Shown: positions 43,314-54,233, counted from the first letter of the stretch. The stretch is 64,000 bases of DNA from Carnobacterium sp. CP1 (GCF_001483965.1 NZ_CP010796.1:1837001-1901000), one strand, 5' to 3'. Made by a program: numbers and translations. Notes: a model not told the origin generated them from the sequence alone.

Positions 43314-44201
43314 GTGAAAAAAATGATAAATAAGAGTTCGGCTTTTTTGTGGTCCGATCATAAACCGCATGCCGTAAAAGAAAAGCTGATGCATCAAGAA
43401 CGAAAAGCCAAATTCTATCAACTAACAGATGAAGAAGTCCTATCTTTATATACAGATCGGCTAGTAGATTCAGAATTGCTTTATGGTGAAATAGTCGATA
43501 CAAAAGAAACGAGTGGAGCCTACACTAAAATCGTGGTGCCCGATCAAAAAAGTTCCAAAGATCAGGCTGGTTATCCAGGATGGGTGTTCACAAAAGATCT
43601 AAGTCCTATTCCTGAAGACTGGTCAGCGGAACTAGATAAAGCCGCCATTAAAAAATCAACAGCTCAGCTGAATTTTTTTGATATGGCATATGAAAAGCAA
43701 GAAATCTCAGTAGGAACGGTTTTTTCAGTCACTGAGGCAGACGAAAAAAACATTTATGTTCTCACTCCTGATGGTCCAGGCTGGATTGCTAAAGAAGCCG
43801 TTCAATTCCTCGGCCAATCTAGTCAGGATAGCGCTGAACAAATCATTTCTTTGGCAAAAGAATTTTTGCACCTACGTTATGTCTGGGCAGGAACGAGTGC
43901 TGCGGGGTTTGATTGTTCTGGTTTTGTTTATAGCTTGTATCGTGTTTTCGGTAGAGAACTGAGCCGCGATGCACACGAACAAGCTTTGGAGGGTACGGAA
44001 GTGCACTATTCAACTGCACAGCTAGGCGACTTGTTATTTTTTGCTTACGAGGAGGGAAAAGGCGCCGTTCACCACGTAGGAATTTACATCGGCGACGATC
44101 AAATGATCCATTCGCAAACACCTGGATCAAAAGTAATCATTACGACTATTTCTGGAACGAATTATGCAAAAGAATTGTGTACCGTCAGACGTCACTTTTG
44201 A
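43314..44201 (+). CDS. NlpC/P60 endopeptidase with SH3-like domains, YkfC-like
   Basis: A 295-residue protein. The first 165 residues form bacterial SH3-like segments, and the C-terminal NlpC/P60 domain has Cys201 (FDCSGF), His254 (HHVGIYIG) and His266 (MIHSQ). There is no signal peptide. Layout and context resemble Bacillus YkfC, a gamma-D-glutamyl-L-diamino-acid peptidase that trims cell-wall peptides in the cytoplasm. The start is GTG at 43314 with AAGGCGG upstream. It is the middle gene of the putative murein-peptide recycling operon. Confidence 0.82.
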   Translation: MKKMINKSSAFLWSDHKPHAVKEKLMHQERKAKFYQLTDEEVLSLYTDRLVDSELLYGEIVDTKETSGAYTKIVVPDQKSSKDQAGYPGWVFTKDLSPIPEDWSAELDKAAIKKSTAQLNFFDMAYEKQEISVGTVFSVTEADEKNIYVLTPDGPGWIAKEAVQFLGQSSQDSAEQIISLAKEFLHLRYVWAGTSAAGFDCSGFVYSLYRVFGRELSRDAHEQALEGTEVHYSTAQLGDLLFFAYEEGKGAVHHVGIYIGDDQMIHSQTPGSKVIITTISGTNYAKELCTVRRHF

Positions 44202-44246
44202 ATGAACTAAAAATCAGCAAACAGGATAAGGAAAGGGTGAATTAAG

Positions 44247-45929
44247 ATGAAGAAAAGGTTAAAAGGACTTATTGGTGTAATAGGAGTTGGACTAGTTTTA
44301 AGTGCATGCGGGAATACGAAAGAGGCTGTTGTGAATGATTCAGCTTCATCGTCAACCAGTGACAAGAAAAATCTTGCTGAAAAACAAGAACTGCATTTAA
44401 CTGCAGCTTCAGAAATACCTTCACTTGATACGGCTATTGCGACAGATTTGACAAGTTTTACTGTCATGAACAATATTTTTGAAGGACTGTATGAATTGGG
44501 CCCAGATGGCAAACCTATTTTAGGAGTAGCAGATAGTAAACCGTCCATTAGTGAAGATGGCAAAACATATACTTTTAACATTCGCGAAGACGCTGTCTGG
44601 TCAAACAATGAGGCTGTGACAGCGGATGATTTTGTTTATGCTTGGCAAAAAATAGTAAATCCTGAGACCGCTAGTGGTTACGCTTATATGTACGATGGGT
44701 TGATTCAAAACGCGACGGAAATCATCAACAGCGAAATGGAACCAGCCGAATTAGGTATTGAAGCCGTTAGTGAGAAAGAATTAAAAATCACCTTAGCTCA
44801 ACCTACTTCTTATTTTGATCAATTGCTGACATTGCCTTTCTTTTTCCCTCAAAATAGAGCGTATGCTGAATCACAAGGTTCGGATTATGGCATGAGCAGC
44901 GAAAATTTGGTTTACAATGGTCCATTTGTTTTGACGGATTGGGTACAAGCGAGCAGTGTAGAATGGTCTTATGAAAAGAATCCCGATTACTGGGATAAAG
45001 AAGCAGTTTTACTCGATAAAATCACCGTAAGTGTCATCAAAGAAGTTTCAACGGAATTAAATTTGTATGAAAATGGCGATGTAGACATTGCTGTATTGAG
45101 CGGTTCTTTTGTCGAACAATACAAAGACGATCCTGCTATTGTTTCGACCTTGCAAGCTGTTTCGTTTTACATTGAAATGAATAACGTTAACAGTGGGGAA
45201 ACGACGGAATTAAACAATCCCAATATTCGTATGGCCATTGCTTCAGCAATTGATAAAGAAGCCTATGTGGACAGCGTGCTGCAAGATGGTTCAGAATCCA
45301 TCGATGGTTTTGTACCTGCTGGTCTAGCAGCCAATCCTAAAACAGATGCTGATTACCGTGAAGATGCTGGCAATCTGTTGCCTTACGATCTTGAAAAAGC
45401 AGAAACAGCTTGGAAAAAAGGCTTGTCTGAATTAGGAGTTGACGGGATCGAATTAGAATTGATCACTTCTGATACAGAAAGCTCAAAACGGTTAGCCGAA
45501 TATCTGCAAAATGAATTGCAGACGAACTTGCCAGGGATGACAGTTAAGTTAAGAAGCATGCCGTTCTCGATGAAACTGGATACGGTCCGTAAAGGAAGTT
45601 ACGATATGGCTGTTAATTCATGGGTTGCGGATTTTGCGGATCCCATCAATTATGTTGAACGATTCCATACCGACATCAACCGAATGAATTATTCTAATCC
45701 TGAAGTTGACGCATTGGTAGAAAAATCTAAAGCAACTTACGATAACGATGAAGCGCGTTGGAACACGCTCGTTGAGATTGAAAAAGTCGCACTTGGCGAA
45801 GATGCGGCCTTGGCGCCTTTATACCAATCTGCTGAATCTTATCTGCTGCAGCCTTATGTGCAAGATATGTACAAACGGGTTTTTGGTCCAGACAGTTACA
45901 AATGGGCTTGGATCTCAGCGGATAACTAA
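44247..45929 (+). CDS. OppA-like peptide-binding lipoprotein
   Basis: A 560-residue solute-binding protein of family 5 (SBP_bac_5). The lipoprotein signal ends VLSAC at residue 21. The mature part has TAASEIPSLDTAIATDLTSF and the typical SPADPINYVERF-like WVADFADPINYVERF near the C-terminus. It captures oligopeptides outside the cell for an ABC importer. No permease or ATPase genes follow, so it must share an Opp system encoded elsewhere. With the two preceding hydrolases it suggests uptake of murein peptides. A long perfect terminator follows. Confidence 0.9.
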   Translation: MKKRLKGLIGVIGVGLVLSACGNTKEAVVNDSASSSTSDKKNLAEKQELHLTAASEIPSLDTAIATDLTSFTVMNNIFEGLYELGPDGKPILGVADSKPSISEDGKTYTFNIREDAVWSNNEAVTADDFVYAWQKIVNPETASGYAYMYDGLIQNATEIINSEMEPAELGIEAVSEKELKITLAQPTSYFDQLLTLPFFFPQNRAYAESQGSDYGMSSENLVYNGPFVLTDWVQASSVEWSYEKNPDYWDKEAVLLDKITVSVIKEVSTELNLYENGDVDIAVLSGSFVEQYKDDPAIVSTLQAVSFYIEMNNVNSGETTELNNPNIRMAIASAIDKEAYVDSVLQDGSESIDGFVPAGLAANPKTDADYREDAGNLLPYDLEKAETAWKKGLSELGVDGIELELITSDTESSKRLAEYLQNELQTNLPGMTVKLRSMPFSMKLDTVRKGSYDMAVNSWVADFADPINYVERFHTDINRMNYSNPEVDALVEKSKATYDNDEARWNTLVEIEKVALGEDAALAPLYQSAESYLLQPYVQDMYKRVFGPDSYKWAWISADN

Positions 45930-45935
45930 ACCTTA

Positions 45936-45986
45936 AAAAAATCTTCTTTTCTTAATGAATCATTCATTAAGAAAAGGAGATTTTTT
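45936..45986 (+). terminator. Rho-independent terminator after the OppA gene
   Basis: Arms AAAAAATCTTCTTTTCTTAA and the complementary TTAAGAAAAGGAGATTTTTT with one mismatch. Confidence 0.85.
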
Positions 45987-46149
45987 AGTCAGTGCAACAA
46001 AACCGATTTTTTTTATTGAAAAGTAGTCGGAAATTCAAACCATCGTATGTGAAAAACCCGTGTTATAAAGAATCAGAAAGTGTGGTGCGGGCTGAGCTTA
46101 TCGCTTTACATTCTGTGAAATTACCCCTAAAGTAAAGATGCGTGAAAAA

Positions 46150-46163
46150 TGTAAGCGCTATTA
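46150..46163 (+). promoter_or_regulatory. cre-like site upstream of glpK
   Basis: TGTAAGCGCTATTA fits the CcpA consensus with one mismatch, 20 bases before the glpK start. It implies glucose repression of the glp genes. Confidence 0.55.
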
Positions 46164-46182
46164 AAAGTCAGGAGGTATAGGA

Positions 46183-47695
<1,513 letters not shown>

Positions 47696-47786
47696 ATCAA
47701 ACCTCATAACTTTTAAGGAGCAGCTTAAAAAGAGGGAGGACTACTATGCCGTTTTCAGCAAAAATAAGAAAAGGGGTTAGAACAAT

Positions 47787-48518
47787 ATGGATACATCAGT
47801 TTGGTTACAGATGCTCGGTGAGTTTATTGGGACATTAGTTTTGGTGTTGATGGGAGATGGCGTTGTAGCTGCCAACTCTTTGCGAAAGTCTAAAAGTGAA
47901 GGAGCAGGTTGGGTAACTATTGCACTAGGATGGGGAGCTGCTGTTACATTAGGGGTTTATGCCTCTAGTTTCTTGAGTCTGGCACATCTAAACCCGGCTG
48001 TATCAATTGCAATGGCTGTTGCAGGCGAATTTAGCTGGTCACTAGTTCTTCCATATAGCGTCGCCCAAATCGCAGGAGGGATCGTTGGAGCTGCTTTAGT
48101 TTGGTTGAATTACTACCCTCATTGGGAAGAAACAAAAGATCCTGCTACAATTCTAGGAGTTTTTTCTACAGCTCCTGCTATTCGGAACACCGTTTGGAAT
48201 GTTTTCAGTGAAGTACTGGGAACCGCTGTATTGGTATTCTCATTACTTGTTTTTACTCGTGGCGACTTTACCGATGGATTGAATCCAATCGTTGTTGGTT
48301 TATTGATTGTTTCCATTGGTTTATCACTAGGCGGATCAACGGGTTATGCCATTAACCCAGCACGGGACTTAGGACCGAGAATTGCTCACCAACTGTTGCC
48401 AATCAAAAATAAAGGCGATTCAGATTGGGGCTATTCATGGGTTCCTGTAGTCGGCCCAATTATTGGCGGAGTTATCGCAGCGCTCTTATATCTTTTAATT
48501 CCGATCACACAGCTATAA
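47787..48518 (+). CDS. glpF: Glycerol uptake facilitator (aquaglyceroporin)
   Basis: A 243-residue MIP-family channel with six membrane helices and the two pore motifs NPA at 69-71 (HLNPAVSIAM) and 190-192 (AINPARDLGPR). The Asp after the second NPA is typical of glycerol-conducting GlpF rather than water-only channels. It follows glpK by 91 bases and probably belongs to the same transcript. ATG at 47787 has AAGGGG upstream. A short out-of-frame reading frame with a strong GAGGGAGG site (ATG 47746) overlaps its start. It ends at a 24-bp perfect terminator. Confidence 0.92.
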   Translation: MDTSVWLQMLGEFIGTLVLVLMGDGVVAANSLRKSKSEGAGWVTIALGWGAAVTLGVYASSFLSLAHLNPAVSIAMAVAGEFSWSLVLPYSVAQIAGGIVGAALVWLNYYPHWEETKDPATILGVFSTAPAIRNTVWNVFSEVLGTAVLVFSLLVFTRGDFTDGLNPIVVGLLIVSIGLSLGGSTGYAINPARDLGPRIAHQLLPIKNKGDSDWGYSWVPVVGPIIGGVIAALLYLLIPITQL

Positions 48519-48530
48519 GCTTTTATTAAA

Positions 48531-48585
48531 GACCACAAAACAGCGCCTCTCCTTGATTGTTAAGGAGAGGCGCTGTTTTGTGGTC
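48531..48585. terminator. Bidirectional terminator between glpF and dhaM
   Basis: Perfect 24-base arms (48531-48554 and 48562-48585; core CAGCGCCTCTCCTT) with a GATTGTT loop serve two convergent operons. Confidence 0.92.
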
Positions 48586-48606
48586 AATGATTCTCTTGGT
48601 TTTTTC

Positions 48607-48984
48607 TTATTTTACAACTAAGGCTTTCAATTGCTCTTCGATAGCGTCAAGAGGCGCTTCTGCTTGTAACAATGCAGAAGCCGTATACGCTCCTTCAACA
48701 AAAGCCGCATCATAAAGCGTGACTGTTTTGTCAGATGTTTCAATCGCTAATTCTAAATTCATTTTAGCACTGCCGAGATCATAAAAAGCTAAAATGGTTT
48801 CTTCTTCGAATGACTGTAAAGCAGCTTCAATTTTTTCAAAGCTGGTTCCCACTTCGCCTTCAGAAGTTCCACCGGCACTTTTGATCGAAACTTCTTTAGC
48901 AACTTCATTCACTAAAGTGGCTACGCCATCTGCCAAACCTTCAACGTGTGAGACCAATAAAACACCATACTCTTTACTCATCAT
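48607..48984 (-). CDS. dhaM: Dihydroxyacetone kinase phosphotransfer subunit DhaM
   Basis: A 125-residue EIIA-man-like protein with phospho-His13 in GVLLVSHVEGLADG. It receives phosphate from HPr and re-phosphorylates the ADP held by DhaL. The start overlaps the end of dhaL, which indicates translational coupling. ATG at 48984 or 48981 is likely. It is the last gene of dhaKLM; this Gram-positive DhaM has only the EIIA-like domain. Confidence 0.9.
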   Translation of the reverse strand: MMSKEYGVLLVSHVEGLADGVATLVNEVAKEVSIKSAGGTSEGEVGTSFEKIEAALQSFEEETILAFYDLGSAKMNLELAIETSDKTVTLYDAAFVEGAYTASALLQAEAPLDAIEEQLKALVVK

Positions 48985-49561
48985 AGACACCTGCTTCCAT
49001 CATGGTTTTGAAAAGGTAACTGCTGGACATAGCGCCTGGATCGATGTGACCAATAGAACGATCTCCTAAATAAGATGCCCGTCCTTTTGTCGCTTTCATG
49101 TCGATGGTTTTTTCTACACTTTTTTCAATCAGTTCAGTGGTTAGATTTTTATTTTTGACTGCTTCAATCACAGGAATCCATTCATCCACCATCGTTTTTT
49201 CGCCTGCCATAGCTTTGCCGCGTTTTTGAACGCCTTCCAATCCAGCTTCTAATAACACAGCCAGATCCTCACTCTCTTGACTCGCTTTAGCCATGCTGAT
49301 GAATGCTGAACCGTATAAAGGACCCGAAGCTCCGCCAACTTTGCTGACAAGGGTCATACCGGTCAACTTCAAGAGATCGGTTACGTTGTCCGGTTCTTTG
49401 ACTGTGAGAGCTTCTTTCAAAGCAGTTGCTCCACGAGCTAAATTATTGCCATGGTCGCCATCTCCGATCGCAGTGTCCAATTCGCTTAAATAAGCTTTGT
49501 TTTCGAGCAGTTGTTCAGTAAAAAGAGTCATCCATTTTTTCATATTTTCAAGATTTACCAT
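48974..49561 (-). CDS. dhaL: Dihydroxyacetone kinase ADP-binding subunit DhaL
   Basis: A 195-residue all-helical subunit with the Mg-binding Asp motif DTAIGDGDHGNN (Asp29, Asp34, Asp36) and GGASGPLYGSAF. It carries ADP as a bound cofactor and passes phosphate to dihydroxyacetone on DhaK. It is 19 bases downstream of dhaK and overlaps dhaM. Confidence 0.93.
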   Translation of the reverse strand: MVNLENMKKWMTLFTEQLLENKAYLSELDTAIGDGDHGNNLARGATALKEALTVKEPDNVTDLLKLTGMTLVSKVGGASGPLYGSAFISMAKASQESEDLAVLLEAGLEGVQKRGKAMAGEKTMVDEWIPVIEAVKNKNLTTELIEKSVEKTIDMKATKGRASYLGDRSIGHIDPGAMSSSYLFKTMMEAGVYDE

Positions 49562-49580
49562 TTATTTTTCCATCCTTTCT

Positions 49581-50570
49581 CTACCAACTAATCGTTGTTA
49601 CTGGAGCGTTTAAATAGTCTAACCAACGTGAGTCTTCAAGTTTAACTAAAGTCAGCGACAATCCTTGCATATCGATTGAAGTCATATAATCTCCGACTTT
49701 TCTAAAATCAATGTGTAATCCTTCTTCAGCCAATAAGTTCCTTACATCGTTCATAAAAACAAATTGTTCCATTAAAGGTGTGCCGCCCATACCGTTTACC
49801 AAAACGGCATACTGATCGCCATTTTTCCATTGAAATTCTTCTTTCAGACGCTCAATCAATTCTTTTGCTAATTCTTTTGAAGGTTTTATTTTTTCTCTTC
49901 GGTAACCAGGTTCGCCATGGATGCCTACCCCAAACTCAATTTCGTCATCAGCTAATTCAAACCCTGGTTTGCCTACTTCTGGAACAGTGGCAGCTTTTAA
50001 AGCCACACCGATCGATTTGATGTTTGGAATCAGTTTATCGGCCAGTTCTTTGACTTCAGCCAACGTCAATCCTTGCTCAGCAGCGCCGCCTAAAATTTTA
50101 TGAACCAATACGGTACCAGCTATTCCTCGTTTTCCAGCAGTATATGTGCTGTCTTCTACAGCGACATCATCGTCAACGATGACAAATTCAACAGGAATAT
50201 CTTCCATTTCAGCTAGATCTTTTGCCATATCAAAGTTCATAACGTCTCCAGAATAGTTTTTAATAATCAAAAAGACGCCATGGCCTTCATCGCTGGCTTT
50301 GATGGCTTCAAAAATTTGATCGGGTGTAGGAGAAGTGAAAACCTCGCCACAAACGGCAGCAGAAAGCATTCCTTTTCCAACAAAACCTGCATGGGCAGGT
50401 TCATGGCCGCTGCCTCCACCGCTGACCAATGCAACCTTATCGTTGTGATCTACTTTACGGTGTATAACCGTCGTTTCAGGCAGACGTTCAACTAAATCTT
50501 CATAAGCAAACGCGAGCCCCTCGAGCATTTCATCTAAAATATCTGCGGGATCGTTAATAATTTTCTTCAT
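49581..50570 (-). CDS. dhaK: Dihydroxyacetone kinase substrate-binding subunit DhaK
   Basis: A 329-residue protein with SGGGSGHEPAHAGFVG (50-65) and His218 in VGIHGEPGY, the residue that binds dihydroxyacetone covalently. Together with DhaL and DhaM it makes DHAP using PEP through the PTS. ATG is preceded by GGAGGG. It is first in the dhaKLM operon, and a cre-like site lies in its promoter region. No dhaS/dhaQ activator genes or glycerol dehydrogenase are present in the window. Confidence 0.93.
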   Translation of the reverse strand: MKKIINDPADILDEMLEGLAFAYEDLVERLPETTVIHRKVDHNDKVALVSGGGSGHEPAHAGFVGKGMLSAAVCGEVFTSPTPDQIFEAIKASDEGHGVFLIIKNYSGDVMNFDMAKDLAEMEDIPVEFVIVDDDVAVEDSTYTAGKRGIAGTVLVHKILGGAAEQGLTLAEVKELADKLIPNIKSIGVALKAATVPEVGKPGFELADDEIEFGVGIHGEPGYRREKIKPSKELAKELIERLKEEFQWKNGDQYAVLVNGMGGTPLMEQFVFMNDVRNLLAEEGLHIDFRKVGDYMTSIDMQGLSLTLVKLEDSRWLDYLNAPVTTISW

Positions 50571-50618
50571 TAATAAAACCCTCCTATAATTTATTTCAAA
50601 AAGCTGCTACACTTTTAG

Positions 50619-50632
50619 TATAAACGTTTTCA
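50619..50632 (-). promoter_or_regulatory. cre-like site upstream of dhaK
   Basis: On the minus strand TGAAAACGTTTATA matches the cre consensus with one mismatch, about 50 bases before dhaK. A weaker TGAAAGCGTTATTT lies at 50711. Confidence 0.5.
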
Positions 50633-50819
50633 TAGTTAACGACAAATATAAGTAATCAAGCAACTGATAAAAATTTTTGGCTGTTTTAATGGAATAAAAA
50701 ACCAAAAAACTGAAAGCGTTATTTTGTGTTTTACATTTTAAGAACAACTATGATACAGTCATAGAGAATATGGGATAAAGTGCTATTCTGTATGGTTTAA
50801 GAAAGCAGGTGAATAAAAA

Positions 50820-51947
50820 ATAAAAAGATTGGATTATTATATTGTTGTTCCTTATTTTTTATTGCTTTTTATAGGAGCTTTGATGGTTTATAGTTCCAGC
50901 AGCGATATTTCGCTTGTTTATACAGGATGGAATGCTGCTTACTTTAGAAACCAGTTGGTGTATATCTTTATCGGTTTGATTGGCTTGATCGTAACGTTTA
51001 ATTTAAAAATCAGCTTTTTGAAAAATAAGAAACTGCTAGCCTTTTTACTCGGATTGATGTTTTTTCTTTTAGTGACCGTACTTTTTTCTGAAAAAGTAAA
51101 TGGAGCTAGTCGCTGGATAAGAGTAGGATCCTTTAATATCCAACCTGTTGAATTAACGAAATTGATTTTATTATGGTATACAGCCTACATACTTTCCCGA
51201 AAACAATATTTCATAGAAAAAAACTGGATACAAGGGATATGGCCGCCTTTTGTGGTTTTATTTCTGGCTTCTTTGCTGATATTATTACAACCCGATGCTG
51301 GCAGTATTGCGATCATTGGTTTGGTCATCACCATTCAAGTGTTTTCAAGCGGTATGCCTTTTCGTATAGGAATCATGAGCAGCGGTGCATTTATTGCATT
51401 GATCGCTGTATATACCCGTGCAATATATTTATTTGGAGATAAAGTGCCCGGAATGTCTGATTACCGATTGGAACGATTTGCCGCTTTTTGGTCGCCTTTT
51501 GAACTAGCAGAAGGAGCAGGTCTGCAATTGATAAATTCTTACTACGCTTTATCCCGTGGGGGTTTAACGGGTGTGGGATTAGGAAAGAGCGTGCAAAAAA
51601 CAGGCTATTTACCAGAACCGCATACTGATTTTATACTATCTGTGATTGGCGAAGAATTAGGGCTGCTAGGAGTTGTCTTTATTTTAAGTCTATTGTTCTT
51701 TTTGATCACTAGGATTTATTACGTTGGAATTAAAAGTACAGATACGTTTAGTTCGCTTATTTGTATTGGAGTTGCGAGCTTGTTGCTGATACAAAGTGCT
51801 ATCAATATTGGAGGAGTAGTAGGGTGGCTTCCCATCAGTGGTGTGACCTTGCCGTTTATGAGTTATGGCGGCTCCAGCATGATCGTCTTATCGATTTGTA
51901 TTGGGATGGTGTTAAATGTCCAGAAAAAAGAGCGGAAAAGTTCATAA
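50820..51947 (+). CDS. ftsW: FtsW/RodA/SpoVE (SEDS) peptidoglycan polymerase, atypical start
   Basis: A membrane protein of about 375 residues with ten helices and SEDS motifs: RVGSFNIQPVELTKL, PEPHTDFILSVIGEELG and a C-terminal LPFMSYGGSS. SEDS proteins polymerise lipid II; the C-terminal motif suits FtsW, but RodA is possible. The expected start IKRLDYYIVVPY falls on ATA at 50820, 8 bases after AGGTGA. The first standard start codon is TTG at 50829, 17 bases from that site. So it either uses AUA, or TTG with poor spacing. Confidence 0.85.
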   Translation: MKRLDYYIVVPYFLLLFIGALMVYSSSSDISLVYTGWNAAYFRNQLVYIFIGLIGLIVTFNLKISFLKNKKLLAFLLGLMFFLLVTVLFSEKVNGASRWIRVGSFNIQPVELTKLILLWYTAYILSRKQYFIEKNWIQGIWPPFVVLFLASLLILLQPDAGSIAIIGLVITIQVFSSGMPFRIGIMSSGAFIALIAVYTRAIYLFGDKVPGMSDYRLERFAAFWSPFELAEGAGLQLINSYYALSRGGLTGVGLGKSVQKTGYLPEPHTDFILSVIGEELGLLGVVFILSLLFFLITRIYYVGIKSTDTFSSLICIGVASLLLIQSAINIGGVVGWLPISGVTLPFMSYGGSSMIVLSICIGMVLNVQKKERKSS

Positions 51948-52121
51948 ATTATTTATATCAAAGCGATAAAAATAAGGTGAATCGAAAAAGAAAAATAAAC
52001 CTATTCTGATAGGTTTATTTTGGTATACTAGCACTATAAAGTGAGATAAGGGAAAACGTGAAAGTAACTGGAACAAACATCAAAAGGAATAAACTAAAAC
52101 GTTGAAGAAAGTTGGGAACGA

Positions 52122-53162
52122 ATGGAGCAGCAAGAAGAGCGTTTGTTTTCATTAGCTAAACAGTTATATGAAGCCAATTTTTGGGAAGATTATTGGGATA
52201 AAGATTTAATTGCCATTCAATTGGCCAATCGAAGTGAGCCAGTATTTGTTTCCGTGCTGGGCAAAATCGATCAAAATTACGGTTTTTTATTTTATCGAAA
52301 TTTAGAAGAGTTATCTTACTTTTTTGAAACGGTGAAACGTTCTCAATTCAGAGAATTTCGCTCTTTAATGGAAATCCTTCAAACAAAAAAATGCCTTTCG
52401 CTTGAATACGATGATCGCACCAATTTAAGCAAAACGGATTATCAACGAATCAAATCAAGCAACGTTACATTCAGAGGGAAAATGGCATGGCCGGTCTTCA
52501 TCGATTATTGCCCTGGTTACTGTCCTTATCCTATGAGAGAAGAAGATACGCCTTTAATGATCGACTTAATGGAAAAACTATTGCCGACAGCTCTTGATTT
52601 TCGTAAGAAGCTTGTCGTTTGTGCAGAAGAAAGAAGCGCTGTAGAAATTTTTCTTCGAACGTATAAAAAAGATGGAAGCTATGAAGATGGCTTGCTGGTC
52701 TTGCCCGAGGTGATCACTGAAGGACTGAACCTAGCTAAAGAAGAATCCTCTATTTTAGTAACGAATTTTGAAATGAAGCGTGTTGATACACAAAAATTTG
52801 TCCCTTCTGTCTGGGAGCTGGATATCGATTTTGTAGGTGCGGCAATACACCCAGATACCAATGAGCGGCCTTATTTTCCAAGTGTTTTAATCGTTGTCGA
52901 CAGCGAAAGCAGTCAAGTGATTTGCAGCGAACTTATCAAGCCGGAAGATATTGAAGGAGTCCAACGGCTTTTGATTCAATTGATATTATCAGAGAATGGC
53001 AAACCGCCAAAAATCGTCGTCGATGCCAATCACTATTTTCAAATTGCTAGTTATTTGGAAAGTGTGTTGAATGAATTAGGCATTGAATTAGTTCCCATCC
53101 AAAAACTGCCGATGATTTCTGTTATAAAAGAAGATATGTTGGATTATTTTAAAGAACAATAA
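52122..53162 (+). CDS. Uncharacterised protein, DUF6930-like C-terminal part
   Basis: A 346-residue soluble protein without signal or membrane segments. The C-terminal 120 residues (from about WELDIDFVGAAIH) alternate beta strands and helices, with RPYFPSVLIVVDSESSQVI and PKIVVDANHYFQIASYL. This resembles what I recall of DUF6930 proteins, but I could not check. The N-terminal region is of unknown type. ATG at 52122 has only a weak GTTGGGA ribosome site. It is a single gene. Confidence 0.6.
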   Translation: MEQQEERLFSLAKQLYEANFWEDYWDKDLIAIQLANRSEPVFVSVLGKIDQNYGFLFYRNLEELSYFFETVKRSQFREFRSLMEILQTKKCLSLEYDDRTNLSKTDYQRIKSSNVTFRGKMAWPVFIDYCPGYCPYPMREEDTPLMIDLMEKLLPTALDFRKKLVVCAEERSAVEIFLRTYKKDGSYEDGLLVLPEVITEGLNLAKEESSILVTNFEMKRVDTQKFVPSVWELDIDFVGAAIHPDTNERPYFPSVLIVVDSESSQVICSELIKPEDIEGVQRLLIQLILSENGKPPKIVVDANHYFQIASYLESVLNELGIELVPIQKLPMISVIKEDMLDYFKEQ

Positions 53163-53347
53163 TCAAAAGCATCCATTATTAATGAGGCAGCTCATAGTAA
53201 TGGATGTTCTTTCTTATCTAAAAATAAAGCTAAAGAAGCATTAGGCCAAACAGTTGGATTCTTATTAAAAAGTGTTACTATTAAAGAGGAAGCAACCCAA
53301 GGTATAATAAGAAAAATAAAAAAACGAAAAGAGGCGATAGATAAAAA

Positions 53348-54040
53348 ATGAAAACATTAGTCATTCTTTCTCATCCTGATATCAAAGAATCAAGCAGCCA
53401 GCAGTACCTGCTCAGCTCTGTGCCAGAGGATTCTGATGTTACGCTTCATCATTTGGAGCAACTGTATCCCGACTTTAAAATTAATGTCGCAAAAGAACAG
53501 GCTTTAATTGCTGCCCATGATCGAATCATATTCCAATTTCCATTCTACTGGTATAGTTCGCCGGCTTTGCTTAAACAATGGCAAGATGAGGTATTGACAG
53601 AAAATTTTGCATATGGAAAAACAGGGCAGATCTTGCAAGGAAAAGAATTTGGTTTGGTCCTGTCAGTCGGTATACCTGAAAGAGAATACCAAGCTGGCGG
53701 AAAAGAAGGATTCAGTATAAATGAATTGACAAAACCTTTCCAAGCAATGGCTCGAAAAACTGGAATGTCTTACCTGAGACCCTTTACGATTTATCAATTT
53801 GCTTATATGACAGAAGAGCAAAAAATGAATGTACTGATTGAGTATCAACTTTATCTTTCTCACGAAAATGAAACGAGCTTAGCCAGCCGTGAAAACTGGT
53901 TTTTGGAACAATTAGGAAAAACAAATTTGGCTGCATCGGGTTCGGCAGACGCGGATAAATTAGCGCATATAATCGAAATCATTGAAGAAAACCGTGACAC
54001 CATTGATGATTTAAAATTATCTTTAGAAGAAATGGAATAG
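53348..54040 (+). CDS. NAD(P)H oxidoreductase, flavodoxin-fold (YwrO/NQO1-like)
   Basis: A 230-residue protein. The first 175 residues are the NAD(P)H-quinone reductase type flavodoxin fold: MKTLVILSHPDIKESSSQQY, FQFPFYWYSSPALLKQWQDEV, and GKEFGLVLSVGIPEREYQAGG. The family binds FMN or FAD and reduces quinones by two electrons. The last 50 residues form an extra acidic helical tail. ATG at 53348 follows GAGGCGAT. A 60-residue gene follows 10 bases later. Confidence 0.85.
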   Translation: MKTLVILSHPDIKESSSQQYLLSSVPEDSDVTLHHLEQLYPDFKINVAKEQALIAAHDRIIFQFPFYWYSSPALLKQWQDEVLTENFAYGKTGQILQGKEFGLVLSVGIPEREYQAGGKEGFSINELTKPFQAMARKTGMSYLRPFTIYQFAYMTEEQKMNVLIEYQLYLSHENETSLASRENWFLEQLGKTNLAASGSADADKLAHIIEIIEENRDTIDDLKLSLEEME

Positions 54041-54050
54041 GAGAATAGCA

Positions 54051-54233
54051 ATGGATAAAGAAGAATGGGCAGTGTTAGAACTTGATTCATTGTTTGCTGA
54101 CAGCCAGGACTATAAGCAAAAAGCGCTGTTGAAAGCGACAAGTCAGCTGATCAAAGAACAATTTAAACGTATTCGCCAAATGGAAGGCGAACTGGACGGG
54201 AAACTCTGGAGCCCGAGCAACTGGGGAGAATAA
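54051..54233 (+). CDS. Small acidic-helical protein in operon with oxidoreductase
   Basis: A 60-residue protein rich in helix-forming charged residues, ending KLWSPSNWGE. ATG at 54051 has AGGAGAAT upstream and lies 10 bases after the oxidoreductase stop, so the two are cotranscribed. The family is not recognised. The close coupling suggests a linked role, but nothing more can be said. Confidence 0.6.
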   Translation: MDKEEWAVLELDSLFADSQDYKQKALLKATSQLIKEQFKRIRQMEGELDGKLWSPSNWGE

